A stretch of 58,599 nucleotides of DNA from Oscillospiraceae bacterium (GTDB lineage Bacteria > Bacillota > Clostridia > Oscillospirales > Oscillospiraceae). A program made the position numbers and the translations under genes. This document shows positions 1 to 10,236 of the stretch, piece by piece. Every line of letters starts with the position of its first letter. Within the stretch, counting starts at the first letter, position 1. The notes under the pieces are model-generated. The model was not told where the DNA came from and did not search any database. It was given only the letters and a program-made list of their open reading frames with translations. The stretch is from assembly GCA_902791215.1 (NCBI GenBank), contig CADAUZ010000014.1:1-58599 (forward strand). Reading direction: 5' to 3'.

Positions 1-111
1 CCCTGCGACAGCATAAGCCGGCTGCTCCGTCAGTTTAGCCCGGCTTCGCGACAGAATAGCCCGGCGATTTGCAGTCATCTTATCTCAGCGGCAACACCCC
101 ATCGCAGCCAC

Positions 112-1665
112 GTGGTCAAAGTACGGATGAACGACGAGGAATATGAGTTTTTCATAAAACAATGCAAGGCTTATGGCTTTTCACAATCTGAGATGATACG
201 CACTTCACTGGATAAGCTGGTGATCAAACCCGTGATCAAATTCTCGCCGGTGAACAAGGAGCTACTTTCAAAAATCGATGAGCTGATCACAGAGGGAAAG
301 CGCATCGGCAACAATCTGAATCAGATTGCCCGTGCGCTAAACTCAGATTCCTTCGACGCTGGTATCGTCGATGCGATCAAAAAAGCTCTCAGCGATCTGG
401 CAGAGTGGATCTGCATAAAACATTTTCCCTGCCATCAGGCTTTGGTCTGTACCCACCCGGACGGTCATAACAAAAGCGGCAACATCCATGTGCATATCGT
501 GATCAACAGCCTGCGTGTCGAACAAGTTCCGCGTTTGCCATACATGGACAAAGACTGCGATATACTCCCCGGCATGAAGCACCGGTGCACGGCAGCGGCA
601 CTCCGCTATCTCCGTGCGGAAGTCATGGAAACGTGCCAGCGTGAGGGCCTGTATCAGATCGATCTGCTCAACGGCAGCAAGGAACGGATCACCGAAAAGG
701 AATACCGGGCGCAGCGTCAGGGACAGAAAAAGCTGGATGCAGAAAACGCAAAACTGATTGCAAATGGTGAAAAACCGAAGCAGACAAAGTTTGAAACCGA
801 CAAGGCCATTCTGCGAAGACAGATCCGCGCGGCGCTGGCAAAAGCGCAAACGCTGGATCAGTTCATCGACATTCTGCTGGAGGATTACGGTATCACGCTC
901 AAGGAGAGCCGAGGACGTTATAGCTATCTGACGCCGGATCGGGCAAGGCCAATCACGTCCCGGAAGCTGGGGGATGACTTTTCAAAAGATGCGATTCTCA
1001 CCGCATTGGAGAAAAATGCCGCGCGTGTTGTAACTCCAGCGCAGAAGGGAAGCGATGCTTTTTCACCGCCGCATGACAATGATGAGATCCTAAAGCTCAT
1101 TGATCTGGATGCCAAGCGTGCCGAAGGCAAGGGCGAGGGCTACATCCAGTGGGCCAAAATGTATAATCTGAAAATGAAGGCCAAGACGCTTATCTATTTG
1201 CAGGAACAAAAGCTAACCCATCTGGAAGATTTATATGATGCCGTCAATGCCGCACATGAAAAAACGAAACATAGCCTTGCCAATCTGAAAGAACTCGAAG
1301 TGGAGCTTGCTGCGAAAAAGGAACTTCAAAAACAGGTCGCTGCCTATCGAGCCGGCAAGAAGCTGCATGATGAATATAAGATCCTGCCAAAGAAAAAGCA
1401 GCAGGAGTTCTATGAATCAAACCGCCAACCCCTGATGCTATTTGAGGCGTCCGTCAGGTATTTCAAGGAACATGACATCCAAGAGCTGCCCTCTGGCAAG
1501 TCCCTTCGGAGTGAGATAGAGGATCTGATCTCAAAGAAAAATGACAGCTATAACGAATACCGGGAAGCCAAAGCCCATGAAAAAGAATTGAGGCTTGCCA
1601 AGGACAACATTCTGAAAACGCTTGAAATTCAGGAACCGAAGCGTGAAGAAAAACATGAGAAATGA
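112..1665 (+). CDS. MobC-relaxase chimera (truncated mobilization protein)
   Basis: Two parts of a conjugative mobilization module are joined in one frame. Residues 1 to about 97 look like a MobC-type relaxosome accessory protein: a ribbon-helix-helix start (MNDEEYEFF) and a late GNNLNQIARALNS motif. From about residue 100 the protein is the middle and C-terminal part of a relaxase, with the metal-binding histidine motif NIHVHIVIN and then a long charged coiled-coil tail to residue 517. The first part of a relaxase, which carries the catalytic tyrosine, is absent, so nicking activity is unlikely. An internal deletion that fused mobC to the relaxase gene explains this best. The frame is open to the left window edge and no good ribosome site precedes the GTG at 112 or the ATG at 127, so the true start may lie outside. 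The region looks more A/T-rich than the rest, as expected for acquired DNA. Confidence 0.72.
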   Translation: MVKVRMNDEEYEFFIKQCKAYGFSQSEMIRTSLDKLVIKPVIKFSPVNKELLSKIDELITEGKRIGNNLNQIARALNSDSFDAGIVDAIKKALSDLAEWICIKHFPCHQALVCTHPDGHNKSGNIHVHIVINSLRVEQVPRLPYMDKDCDILPGMKHRCTAAALRYLRAEVMETCQREGLYQIDLLNGSKERITEKEYRAQRQGQKKLDAENAKLIANGEKPKQTKFETDKAILRRQIRAALAKAQTLDQFIDILLEDYGITLKESRGRYSYLTPDRARPITSRKLGDDFSKDAILTALEKNAARVVTPAQKGSDAFSPPHDNDEILKLIDLDAKRAEGKGEGYIQWAKMYNLKMKAKTLIYLQEQKLTHLEDLYDAVNAAHEKTKHSLANLKELEVELAAKKELQKQVAAYRAGKKLHDEYKILPKKKQQEFYESNRQPLMLFEASVRYFKEHDIQELPSGKSLRSEIEDLISKKNDSYNEYREAKAHEKELRLAKDNILKTLEIQEPKREEKHEK

Positions 1666-1712
1666 GTTTTTCTGATCTGAAACAAGACACTTATGAAATG
1701 GAGGATGTTATC

Positions 1713-3736
<2,024 letters not shown>

Positions 3737-3777
3737 CAAATGCCATACCGTTTCAGAAAGTATAATAAAACTATCTT

Positions 3778-3925
3778 ACGGGTGGAGGGGCTTGCCCCTC
3801 CCGCGCACGGCAAGCCTAAACTGCGAAAAAATGTACGGCGATTTCGTAAAATGCTACGATTTCGCCGTAAATTGCTTTATAATGGTTGCGTTGTACTGCC
3901 GGGAGGGGCAAGCCCCTCCCCTACG
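3778..3925. repeat. Palindromic intergenic element
   Basis: Fills most of the gap between the recombinase remnant and cysK. The 18-base self-complementary block GGAGGGGCTTGCCCCTCC at 3784-3801 is answered by its partner at 3902-3919. Between them lies an imperfect inverted repeat, TACGGCGATTTCGTA at 3834-3848 and TACGATTTCGCCGTA at 3855-3869. The whole could fold as one long cruciform. No coding frame here is convincing. It may act as a terminator for cysK or be a nonautonomous repeat. Confidence 0.6.
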
Positions 3926-3985
3926 GTATTCATGAATAATTATGCTAAAAGTGAATTTTGCAACACGCCCGTTTCTGCTTATCTG

Positions 3986-4918
3986 TCAGTCTGCGAACAG
4001 TGCCGTGGAGTAGTAGCGGTCGCCGCTGTCGGGGAGCAGGGCCACAATGGTCTTGCCGTGGTTTGCCGTCAGCTTTGCAAGCTCGATGCCCGCATGGAGC
4101 GCCGCGCCCGACGAGATGCCGACCGAGATACCCTCCTTCTTCGCCAGCAGCTTTGCCGCGGCGAACGCGTCTTCGTTCTTTACCGGAAAAACCTGGTCGT
4201 AGACCCTGGTGTTGAGCACGTCCGGCACGAAGCCCGCGCCGATGCCCTGGATCTTGTGTCCGCCCGCGCGGCCCTCGGAGAGGACCGGCGAGTCGGCGGG
4301 CTCCACCGCCACGACCTTGACCTCAGGCTTCTGCTCCTTGAGGTATTCGCCCGTGCCGGTGACGGTGCCGCCGGTGCCGACGCCCGCGATGAAGATATCG
4401 ACCTCGCCGTCGGTGTCACGCCAGATCTCCGGGCCGGTGGTGGCTTTATGGATGGCTGGGTTGGCGGGGTTTACGAACTGTCCGGGGATAAAGCTGTTCG
4501 GCAGTTCTTTGGAGAGCTCTTCCGCTTTGGCGATGGCGCCTTTCATGCCCTTGCTGCCCTCGGTCAGCACCAGCTCCGCGCCGTAGGCTTTGAGGATATT
4601 GCGGCGCTCGACACTCATGGTCTCGGGCATCGTGAGGATGATGCGGTAGCCCTTGGCGGCGGCGATGGCCGCAAGGCCGATGCCGGTGTTGCCGGAGGTT
4701 GGTTCAATGATAACGGAGCCTTCTTTCAGCAGGCCCTTTGCCTCCGCGTCCTCGATCATCGCCTTGGCGATGCGGTCCTTGACGCTCCCGGCGGGGTTTA
4801 AGTATTCCAGCTTCACCAGAAGCCTTGCCTCCAGACCCAGCTCTTTTTCCAGATTCGTGACCTCTACCAGCGGCGTGTTGCCTATAAGTCCCAGTGTGCC
4901 TTTATAAATGTTTGCCAT
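3986..4918 (-). CDS. cysK: Cysteine synthase A (O-acetylserine sulfhydrylase)
   Basis: A PLP enzyme that makes cysteine from O-acetylserine and sulfide in the cytoplasm. Length (310 residues) is normal. LIGNTPLVE near the start, the PLP lysine K47 in [11 protein letters not shown], the substrate loop [11 protein letters not shown] and the phosphate loop [15 protein letters not shown] are all intact, as is [10 protein letters not shown] near the end. The start ATG at 4918 has GGAGG upstream. It is the last gene of iscS-iscU-cysK, 32 bases after iscU, so cysteine supply is coupled to Fe-S assembly. The Rrf2 regulator encoded opposite is the likely controller. In Bacillus subtilis CysK itself binds the Rrf2 regulator CymR; whether that holds here is unknown. 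Confidence 0.95.
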   Translation of the reverse strand: MANIYKGTLGLIGNTPLVEVTNLEKELGLEARLLVKLEYLNPAGSVKDRIAKAMIEDAEAKGLLKEGSVIIEPTSGNTGIGLAAIAAAKGYRIILTMPETMSVERRNILKAYGAELVLTEGSKGMKGAIAKAEELSKELPNSFIPGQFVNPANPAIHKATTGPEIWRDTDGEVDIFIAGVGTGGTVTGTGEYLKEQKPEVKVVAVEPADSPVLSEGRAGGHKIQGIGAGFVPDVLNTRVYDQVFPVKNEDAFAAAKLLAKKEGISVGISSGAALHAGIELAKLTANHGKTIVALLPDSGDRYYSTALFAD

Positions 4919-4950
4919 GATGATTCCTCCAATAAAGTTTTATAAGATGC

Positions 4951-5340
4951 TTATTGCGGCTTTTTTTCCGGATGCTTGCTATAGTAGTCATCCAATGCGG
5001 ATTGAATTGCCTCCTCAGCAAGCACGCTACAGTGCATCTTATAATCCGGCAAACCGTCCAGGGCCTCGGCCACGGCCTTATTCGTAAGCTGCATGGCCTC
5101 CGCGACGGGCTTGCCCTTGATGAGCTCGGTGGCCATGGAGCTGGAGGCAATGGCGCTGCCGCAGCCGAAGGTTTCAAATTTTACATCCGTGACCACATCG
5201 TCGTCGATCTTGAGGTACATCTTCATGATATCGCCGCACTTGGCGTTGCCGACCTCACCCACGCCGTCGGCATTTTCGATGACGCCCACGTTGCGGGGAT
5301 TGCGGAAATGATCCATTACCTTTTCACTGTATAATGCCAT
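4951..5340 (-). CDS. iscU: Fe-S cluster scaffold protein, NifU/IscU family
   Basis: A 129-residue U-type scaffold on which Fe-S clusters are built before transfer to apoproteins. The three ligand cysteines are present: C35 (with D37, KCGD), C60 (FGCGSA) and C104 (HCSVLAEEAI). The opening MALYSEKVMDHFRNPRNVG is typical. The start at 5340 follows AAGGAGG with correct spacing; an in-frame extension upstream would run into the iscS gene and has no family support. It lies 13 bases after iscS, its sulfur donor. It has only the N-terminal IscU-like domain, not the longer NifU fusion of diazotrophs, so a housekeeping role is likely. Confidence 0.94.
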   Translation of the reverse strand: MALYSEKVMDHFRNPRNVGVIENADGVGEVGNAKCGDIMKMYLKIDDDVVTDVKFETFGCGSAIASSSMATELIKGKPVAEAMQLTNKAVAEALDGLPDYKMHCSVLAEEAIQSALDDYYSKHPEKKPQ

Positions 5341-5353
5341 TTTCTGTTCCTCC

Positions 5354-6541
5354 TTAGAGAATAAACGGGGTTTTCCCGCTCTTGAGGTCCCGCCACACCG
5401 GTGAGAAGCCGCGCAGGTATTCCACAACTTCCTTGACGTTCTGAATAATATATTCGATCTGCTCCGCTGTCGCGTCCTCGCCGATGCTGAGTCTCAGGGA
5501 GCCGTGGGCTACGTCGTGCACCCGCCCGATGGCCAGCAGCACATGGCTCGGGTCCAGGGAGCCGGAGGTACAGGCGCTGCCGGATGATGCGGAGATGCCC
5601 CGGTCGTCCAGCAGGAGCAGGAGAGATTCGCCCTCGATGCCCTCAAAGCAGAAGTTCACGTTGCCGGGCAGACGCTTTGCCGCGTCGCCGTTGAGGGCGG
5701 AGTGCTCGATTTCGCTCAGCCCCTCGATGAGCCTGTCACGCAGGGCGGTCATGTGGGAGGCGTTTTTCTCCATATTGGCCGCTGCCTCCTTGAGCGCCGC
5801 CGCCATGCCGACGATGCCGGGGACATTTTCGGTGCCCGCGCGCTTGCCGCGCTCCTGGGCGCCGCCCTCGATGAGATTTGTCAGGCGGATGCCTTTGCGT
5901 GCATACAGGAAGCCGGTGCCCTTGGGGCCGTGGAACTTGTGAGCCGAGGAGGAGAGCAGATCGATGTTGTCAGCCTTGACGTCGATGGGCACGTGGCCCA
6001 CTGCCTGCACCGCGTCGGTGTGAAAGAGGACGCCGTGCTTACGGCAGATCGCGCCGATCTCCCGGATGGGCTGGATGGTGCCGATCTCGTTGTTGGCGAA
6101 CATGATCGTAACAAGACACGTATCCTCACGGATCGCAGCCTCCACCTCCTCGGGGCGGACAAGACCGTCAGAATGCACATCCAGAAGCGTCACCGCAAAG
6201 CCCTCCTGCTCCAGCTTTTTGAGCGTGTGGAGCACGGCGTGGTGCTCGAAGGCGGTGGAGATGATGTGCTTCTTTCCGGTCTTCTGGCCGAGCACGGCGG
6301 CGCTGCGGATGGCCTGGTTGTCGGCCTCGCTGCCGCCGGAGGTGAAAAGGATCTCGCGCGGCTCGGCATGGATGACCGCAGCGACATCAGCGCGGGCCTG
6401 CTCCAGGATCTCCTTTGCCTGCTGGCCGATGGTGTAGAGGCTGGAGGGGTTGCCGTAGTCGGCCTCCATACACCTCAGCATCGCGTCAATCGCGGTGCGG
6501 CTCATTTTCGTGGTGGCCGCGTTGTCTGCGTATATCTGCAT
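5354..6541 (-). CDS. iscS: Cysteine desulfurase, NifS/IscS family
   Basis: Takes sulfur from cysteine as a persulfide and hands it to the scaffold encoded next. This is a 395-residue fold-type I PLP enzyme. Visible signs: YADNAATT at the start, [22 protein letters not shown], the PLP lysine in [13 protein letters not shown], and the active-site cysteine in the loop [10 protein letters not shown]. First gene of the iscS-iscU-cysK operon, starting at 6541 with GGAGA upstream. Its promoter (TTGACA, 17 bp, TATAGT) carries an inverted repeat and faces the rrf2 gene. The C-terminal 20 residues ([19 protein letters not shown]) are as often seen in clostridial NifS proteins paired with a single NifU. 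Confidence 0.94.
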   Translation of the reverse strand: MQIYADNAATTKMSRTAIDAMLRCMEADYGNPSSLYTIGQQAKEILEQARADVAAVIHAEPREILFTSGGSEADNQAIRSAAVLGQKTGKKHIISTAFEHHAVLHTLKKLEQEGFAVTLLDVHSDGLVRPEEVEAAIREDTCLVTIMFANNEIGTIQPIREIGAICRKHGVLFHTDAVQAVGHVPIDVKADNIDLLSSSAHKFHGPKGTGFLYARKGIRLTNLIEGGAQERGKRAGTENVPGIVGMAAALKEAAANMEKNASHMTALRDRLIEGLSEIEHSALNGDAAKRLPGNVNFCFEGIEGESLLLLLDDRGISASSGSACTSGSLDPSHVLLAIGRVHDVAHGSLRLSIGEDATAEQIEYIIQNVKEVVEYLRGFSPVWRDLKSGKTPFIL

Positions 6542-6582
6542 TCGTTTGTCTCCTTTTGCGGTCGGTTGTTTGATCTGTGCGT

Positions 6583-6617
6583 ACTATACACCTATTCGCC
6601 TATAATGTCAATAGGTG
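6583..6617 (-). promoter_or_regulatory. iscS promoter with overlapping inverted-repeat operator
   Basis: On the minus strand TTGACA (plus 6606-6611) and TATAGT (plus 6583-6588) are separated by exactly 17 bases, a near-consensus sigma-A promoter. The perfect inverted repeat CACCTATT (6589-6596) and AATAGGTG (6610-6617) fills the spacer and covers the -35 box. A protein bound there would block transcription. The adjacent Rrf2 regulator is the natural candidate. Confidence 0.72.
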
Positions 6618-6634
6618 AAAATTTATCAAGGGGC

Positions 6635-6664
6635 TTGATTTTTTACATCGCCCATTGGTATAAT
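6635..6664 (+). promoter_or_regulatory. rrf2 promoter
   Basis: TTGATT at 6635-6640 and TATAAT at 6659-6664, 18 bases apart, lie 29 bases before the rrf2 start. ATAGGT right after the -10 box repeats half of the operator at 6589-6617, so the gene may be autoregulated. Confidence 0.6.
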
Positions 6665-6692
6665 AGGTAAAAAAGAACGGGACGGTGACGAT

Positions 6693-7097
6693 ATGATTTC
6701 GACGAAGGGGCGCTACGCGCTGCGGGTGATGCTGGATCTGGCGCAGCAGGACCGGGAGAGCTATATCCCGCTCAAGGACATTGCCGAGCGGCAGGCGATT
6801 TCCAAAAAATATCTGGAGATCATCGTACGCGAGCTTGTGGCCGGAAAGCTCATCGCCGGGGTAAGCGGCAAGGGCGGCGGCTATCGGCTCTGCCGCGCAC
6901 CGGAGGACTACAGCGTGGGGGAAATTCTGGAGCTCATGGAGGGCCCGCTTTCTCCGGTGGCCTGCCTTGCCTGTGACGCGGCTCCCTGCCCCCGCGCCGC
7001 CGAGTGCCAGACTCTTCCGCTGTGGGAGGGTTACGATCAGCTGACGCATGAATACTTTTACTCGAAGCGTCTGACAGATCTGATGAAAAAGCCGTAA
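6693..7097 (+). CDS. Rrf2-family transcriptional regulator (IscR/CymR-like)
   Basis: A 134-residue winged-helix repressor of the Rrf2 family. The opening MISTKGRYALRVMLDLAQ, the recognition helix region AISKKYLEIIVRELV and the wing GVSGKGGGYRL are all typical. Four cysteines (C91, C94, C99, C105) cluster in the segment after the dimer helix, where IscR-type proteins bind a [2Fe-2S] cluster, so sensing of Fe-S status is plausible. CymR-type cysteine regulators lack such a cluster, which favours an IscR-like role. It is transcribed away from iscS-iscU-cysK across a promoter region holding the inverted repeat CACCTATT/AATAGGTG. Cluster binding and the target site are inferred. Confidence 0.88.
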   Translation: MISTKGRYALRVMLDLAQQDRESYIPLKDIAERQAISKKYLEIIVRELVAGKLIAGVSGKGGGYRLCRAPEDYSVGEILELMEGPLSPVACLACDAAPCPRAAECQTLPLWEGYDQLTHEYFYSKRLTDLMKKP

Positions 7098-7116
7098 AAC
7101 TTTTTTGTGAAAGCGC

Positions 7117-7145
7117 TTGCATTACGCCGCCGGGTGTGCTACAAT
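7117..7145 (+). promoter_or_regulatory. rpmE promoter
   Basis: TTGCAT at 7117-7122 and TACAAT at 7140-7145 with a 17-base spacer. It leaves a leader of roughly 65 bases before rpmE and lies just after the rrf2 stop, so rpmE is transcribed on its own. Confidence 0.65.
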
Positions 7146-7216
7146 CCGTTTTGCGTCTTGTAACTATGCTTTTTGCGGCACAATCAAGACAGCCTTAGAT
7201 TGAGGAGAGTATTCAA

Positions 7217-7417
7217 ATGAAGTCTGGCATCCATCCCAATTACCAGCCGACCACCATCCGCTGCGCCTGCGGCGCCGTCATCGAGACCGGCTCCACCAAG
7301 AAGGACATCACCGTTGAGATCTGCTCCAAGTGCCACCCCTTCTACACCGGCAAGCAGAAGCTGGTCGACACCAGCGGCCGTGTTGATAAGTTCAACAAGA
7401 AGTACGGCATCAAGTAA
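7217..7417 (+). CDS. rpmE: 50S ribosomal protein L31, zinc-binding form
   Basis: A 66-residue large-subunit ribosomal protein. The zinc ligands C16, C18, C36 and C39 are present (RCACG and [10 protein letters not shown]), marking the zinc-containing (C+) form rather than the zinc-independent paralogue used in zinc starvation. The sequence starts [10 protein letters not shown] and ends [11 protein letters not shown], the full family length. GAGGAGAG stands upstream of the ATG. The gene has its own promoter and a strong terminator at 7440-7481, so it is a single-gene unit. No other ribosomal genes are nearby, which is usual for rpmE. Confidence 0.97.
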   Translation: MKSGIHPNYQPTTIRCACGAVIETGSTKKDITVEICSKCHPFYTGKQKLVDTSGRVDKFNKKYGIK

Positions 7418-7439
7418 TTGGTCTTATAAAGCCTTTACG

Positions 7440-7481
7440 GCAAAACGCCCGAGTCAAGCGACTCGGGCGTTTTGCGTTTTT
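7440..7481 (+). terminator. Rho-independent terminator of rpmE
   Basis: A perfect 16-bp stem, GCAAAACGCCCGAGTC at 7440-7455 and its complement at 7460-7475, with loop AAGC, followed by GTTTTT. The first T-rich bases adjoin the repeat element that starts at 7483. Confidence 0.93.
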
Positions 7482-7482
7482 C

Positions 7483-7645
7483 ATACTATTCCCTGATAGA
7501 AAGCAGACAAGGAATTCCGAGCAAAATTTGCGTCAGGCGAGGCGAAGCCCGCAGAGCATAATGGAGATATATGGCCAAGGCCTTCAACGAAGCATGGCGC
7601 AAATTTTGCTGGAAGGACTGTCCGGTTTCTATTAGGGGATAGTAT
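7483..7645. repeat. 163-bp inverted-repeat element, copy A
   Basis: Ends in related inverted repeats: ATACTATTCCCTGATAGAAA on the left, and on the right the complement of ATACTATCCCCTAATAGAAA. A second copy of exactly the same length lies at 19936-20098. Shared internal blocks include CATTATGCTCTGCGGG and the GACGCAAATT/CTGCTCGGAAT region. The element has no coding capacity, so it resembles a nonautonomous MITE-like repeat. Its right end forms part of the stop codon of the adjoining malY-like gene. Confidence 0.82.
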
Positions 7646-8838
7646 CATATAAACACGTATTTCTCCAGCCTGCCCATGGCTTCCACAAGCCTTGATTTTG
7701 GCAGGGCCAGGTTCATACGGATGGTGTTGGGGCGGAAGAAGGTCTCGCCGTTTTGCCAGATGACGCCGCAGCGCACGCCACGCTTTTGCAGCTCACCGAT
7801 GGAAACGCCGTGCTCCCTGCACCAATCACCGCACTCAAGGTAGAGCATGTAAGTCCCCTGGGGCTTCATGACCGAAACGCCGGGGAAACGGCTGTGGATA
7901 TAGTCACAGGCATACGTGAGGTTCTCGTCGATGACCTCGATCATCTCGTCGCACCAGTCGGCGCTGTCGCGGTAAGCGCCGATGAGGGCGTGGACAGAGA
8001 GGATGTTCGGCTCGTTGTAGTGGCTGAGGATGCCGCGCCGCTCCACTCTTGCGCGCAGGTGGTCGTTGTAAATGATGTGGTAGGAGCCGACAAGTCCCGC
8101 CAGAGAGAAGGTCTTGCTGGGGGCGTAGAGGGCGATGGTGCGCATTCTCGCGTCTTCGCTCACGCTCTGGGTGGGGATATGCTGATAGCCCGGCATGATG
8201 ATGTCCGACCAGATCTCATCCGAGAAGACGATGCAGTCATGGGCCTTGTATATTTCCATGGCGCGCTCGATCTCTTCGCGCTCCCACACTCTGCCGCAGG
8301 GATTGTGCGGCGAGCAGAAGACAGTGAAGTGGATATCATGCTCGGTGAGCTTTCGGTCCATGTCCTCGTAGTCCATGCGCCAGACGCCGTTTTCATCCCG
8401 CTTGAGCGGCGAATGGACCACGACGCGGCCCGTGTCCTCGAAGGTGTGGGTAAAGCCCACATAGGTCGGCGAGTGGACAAGGATCTTCTCCCCCGGCGTC
8501 GTGAAGGCCTGCAGCGCAGAGCTCAGGCCGCCGAGCACGCCGTTTTCGTAGCCGATGTGCTTCGGCTCCAGTCCCTCAACGCCGTTGCGGGTTTTATGCC
8601 AGTCAATGATGCTGTCATAATATTCCTTCGGCAGGGCGAAGTAACCGAAGTTCGGCATCTCCATACGCGCCCGCACAGCATCCAGAATGGGCGGTGCCGT
8701 GGGAAAGGCCATGTCCGCGACCCACATGGGGATCGCGTCAAAGCCCGGGTCCGGCCGCACGCCCTCAAAGGGAACCCTGTCGGCGGCCAGGCAGTCATGC
8801 CCCGCGCGGTCGAGGACCGTGGTGAAATCGTACTTCAT
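7645..8838 (-). CDS. MalY/PatB-type C-S lyase (cystathionine beta-lyase) aminotransferase
   Basis: A 397-residue fold-type I PLP enzyme of the MalY/PatB group, which split cystathionine or cysteine conjugates to a thiol, pyruvate and ammonia. Typical parts: IPMWVADMAFPTAP near the start, YENGVLGGLSSAL, FCSPHNPCGRVW, the PLP lysine in YAPSKTFSLAGLVGSYHII and the late RMNLALPKSRLVEAM. The ATG at 8838 has GGAGA just upstream; a longer start at 8901 would run through a repeat element and is unlikely. Sulfur metabolism links it loosely to cysK nearby. The stop TGA (7647-7645) shares its last base with repeat copy A, so the element sits directly on the 3' end. Substrate cannot be told from sequence. 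Confidence 0.88.
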   Translation of the reverse strand: MKYDFTTVLDRAGHDCLAADRVPFEGVRPDPGFDAIPMWVADMAFPTAPPILDAVRARMEMPNFGYFALPKEYYDSIIDWHKTRNGVEGLEPKHIGYENGVLGGLSSALQAFTTPGEKILVHSPTYVGFTHTFEDTGRVVVHSPLKRDENGVWRMDYEDMDRKLTEHDIHFTVFCSPHNPCGRVWEREEIERAMEIYKAHDCIVFSDEIWSDIIMPGYQHIPTQSVSEDARMRTIALYAPSKTFSLAGLVGSYHIIYNDHLRARVERRGILSHYNEPNILSVHALIGAYRDSADWCDEMIEVIDENLTYACDYIHSRFPGVSVMKPQGTYMLYLECGDWCREHGVSIGELQKRGVRCGVIWQNGETFFRPNTIRMNLALPKSRLVEAMGRLEKYVFI

Positions 8839-8864
8839 ATTTTTCTCCGATAATTCAAATCCAT

Positions 8865-8973
8865 GGCTCCCCTGAAAGGGGAGCTGCCCCAGTGCGCACA
8901 CTGGGGCTGAGGGGTTTCTTTCCGTCAGATATAACCCCTCCGGCCTTCGGCCACCTCCCCTTTCAGGGGAGGC
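8865..8973. repeat. Palindromic intergenic repeat, first copy
   Basis: Both ends carry the self-complementary block CTCCCCTGAAAGGGGAG. Inside lies the near-palindrome TGCCCCAGTGCGCACACTGGGGC... core (8885-8907), shared exactly with the element at 12008-12139. It fills the gap between malY and rpoD and ends three bases from the rpoD stop. Strong secondary structure in RNA is expected and it may serve as the rpoD operon terminator. Confidence 0.75.
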
Positions 8974-8976
8974 ACG

Positions 8977-10233
<1,257 letters not shown>

Positions 10234-10236
10234 GTC

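Noticed and set aside
3740-4801. 353-codon open frame running from the palindromic element into cysK
   Set aside because: Its right part is antisense to cysK and its left part is repeat sequence; no homology.
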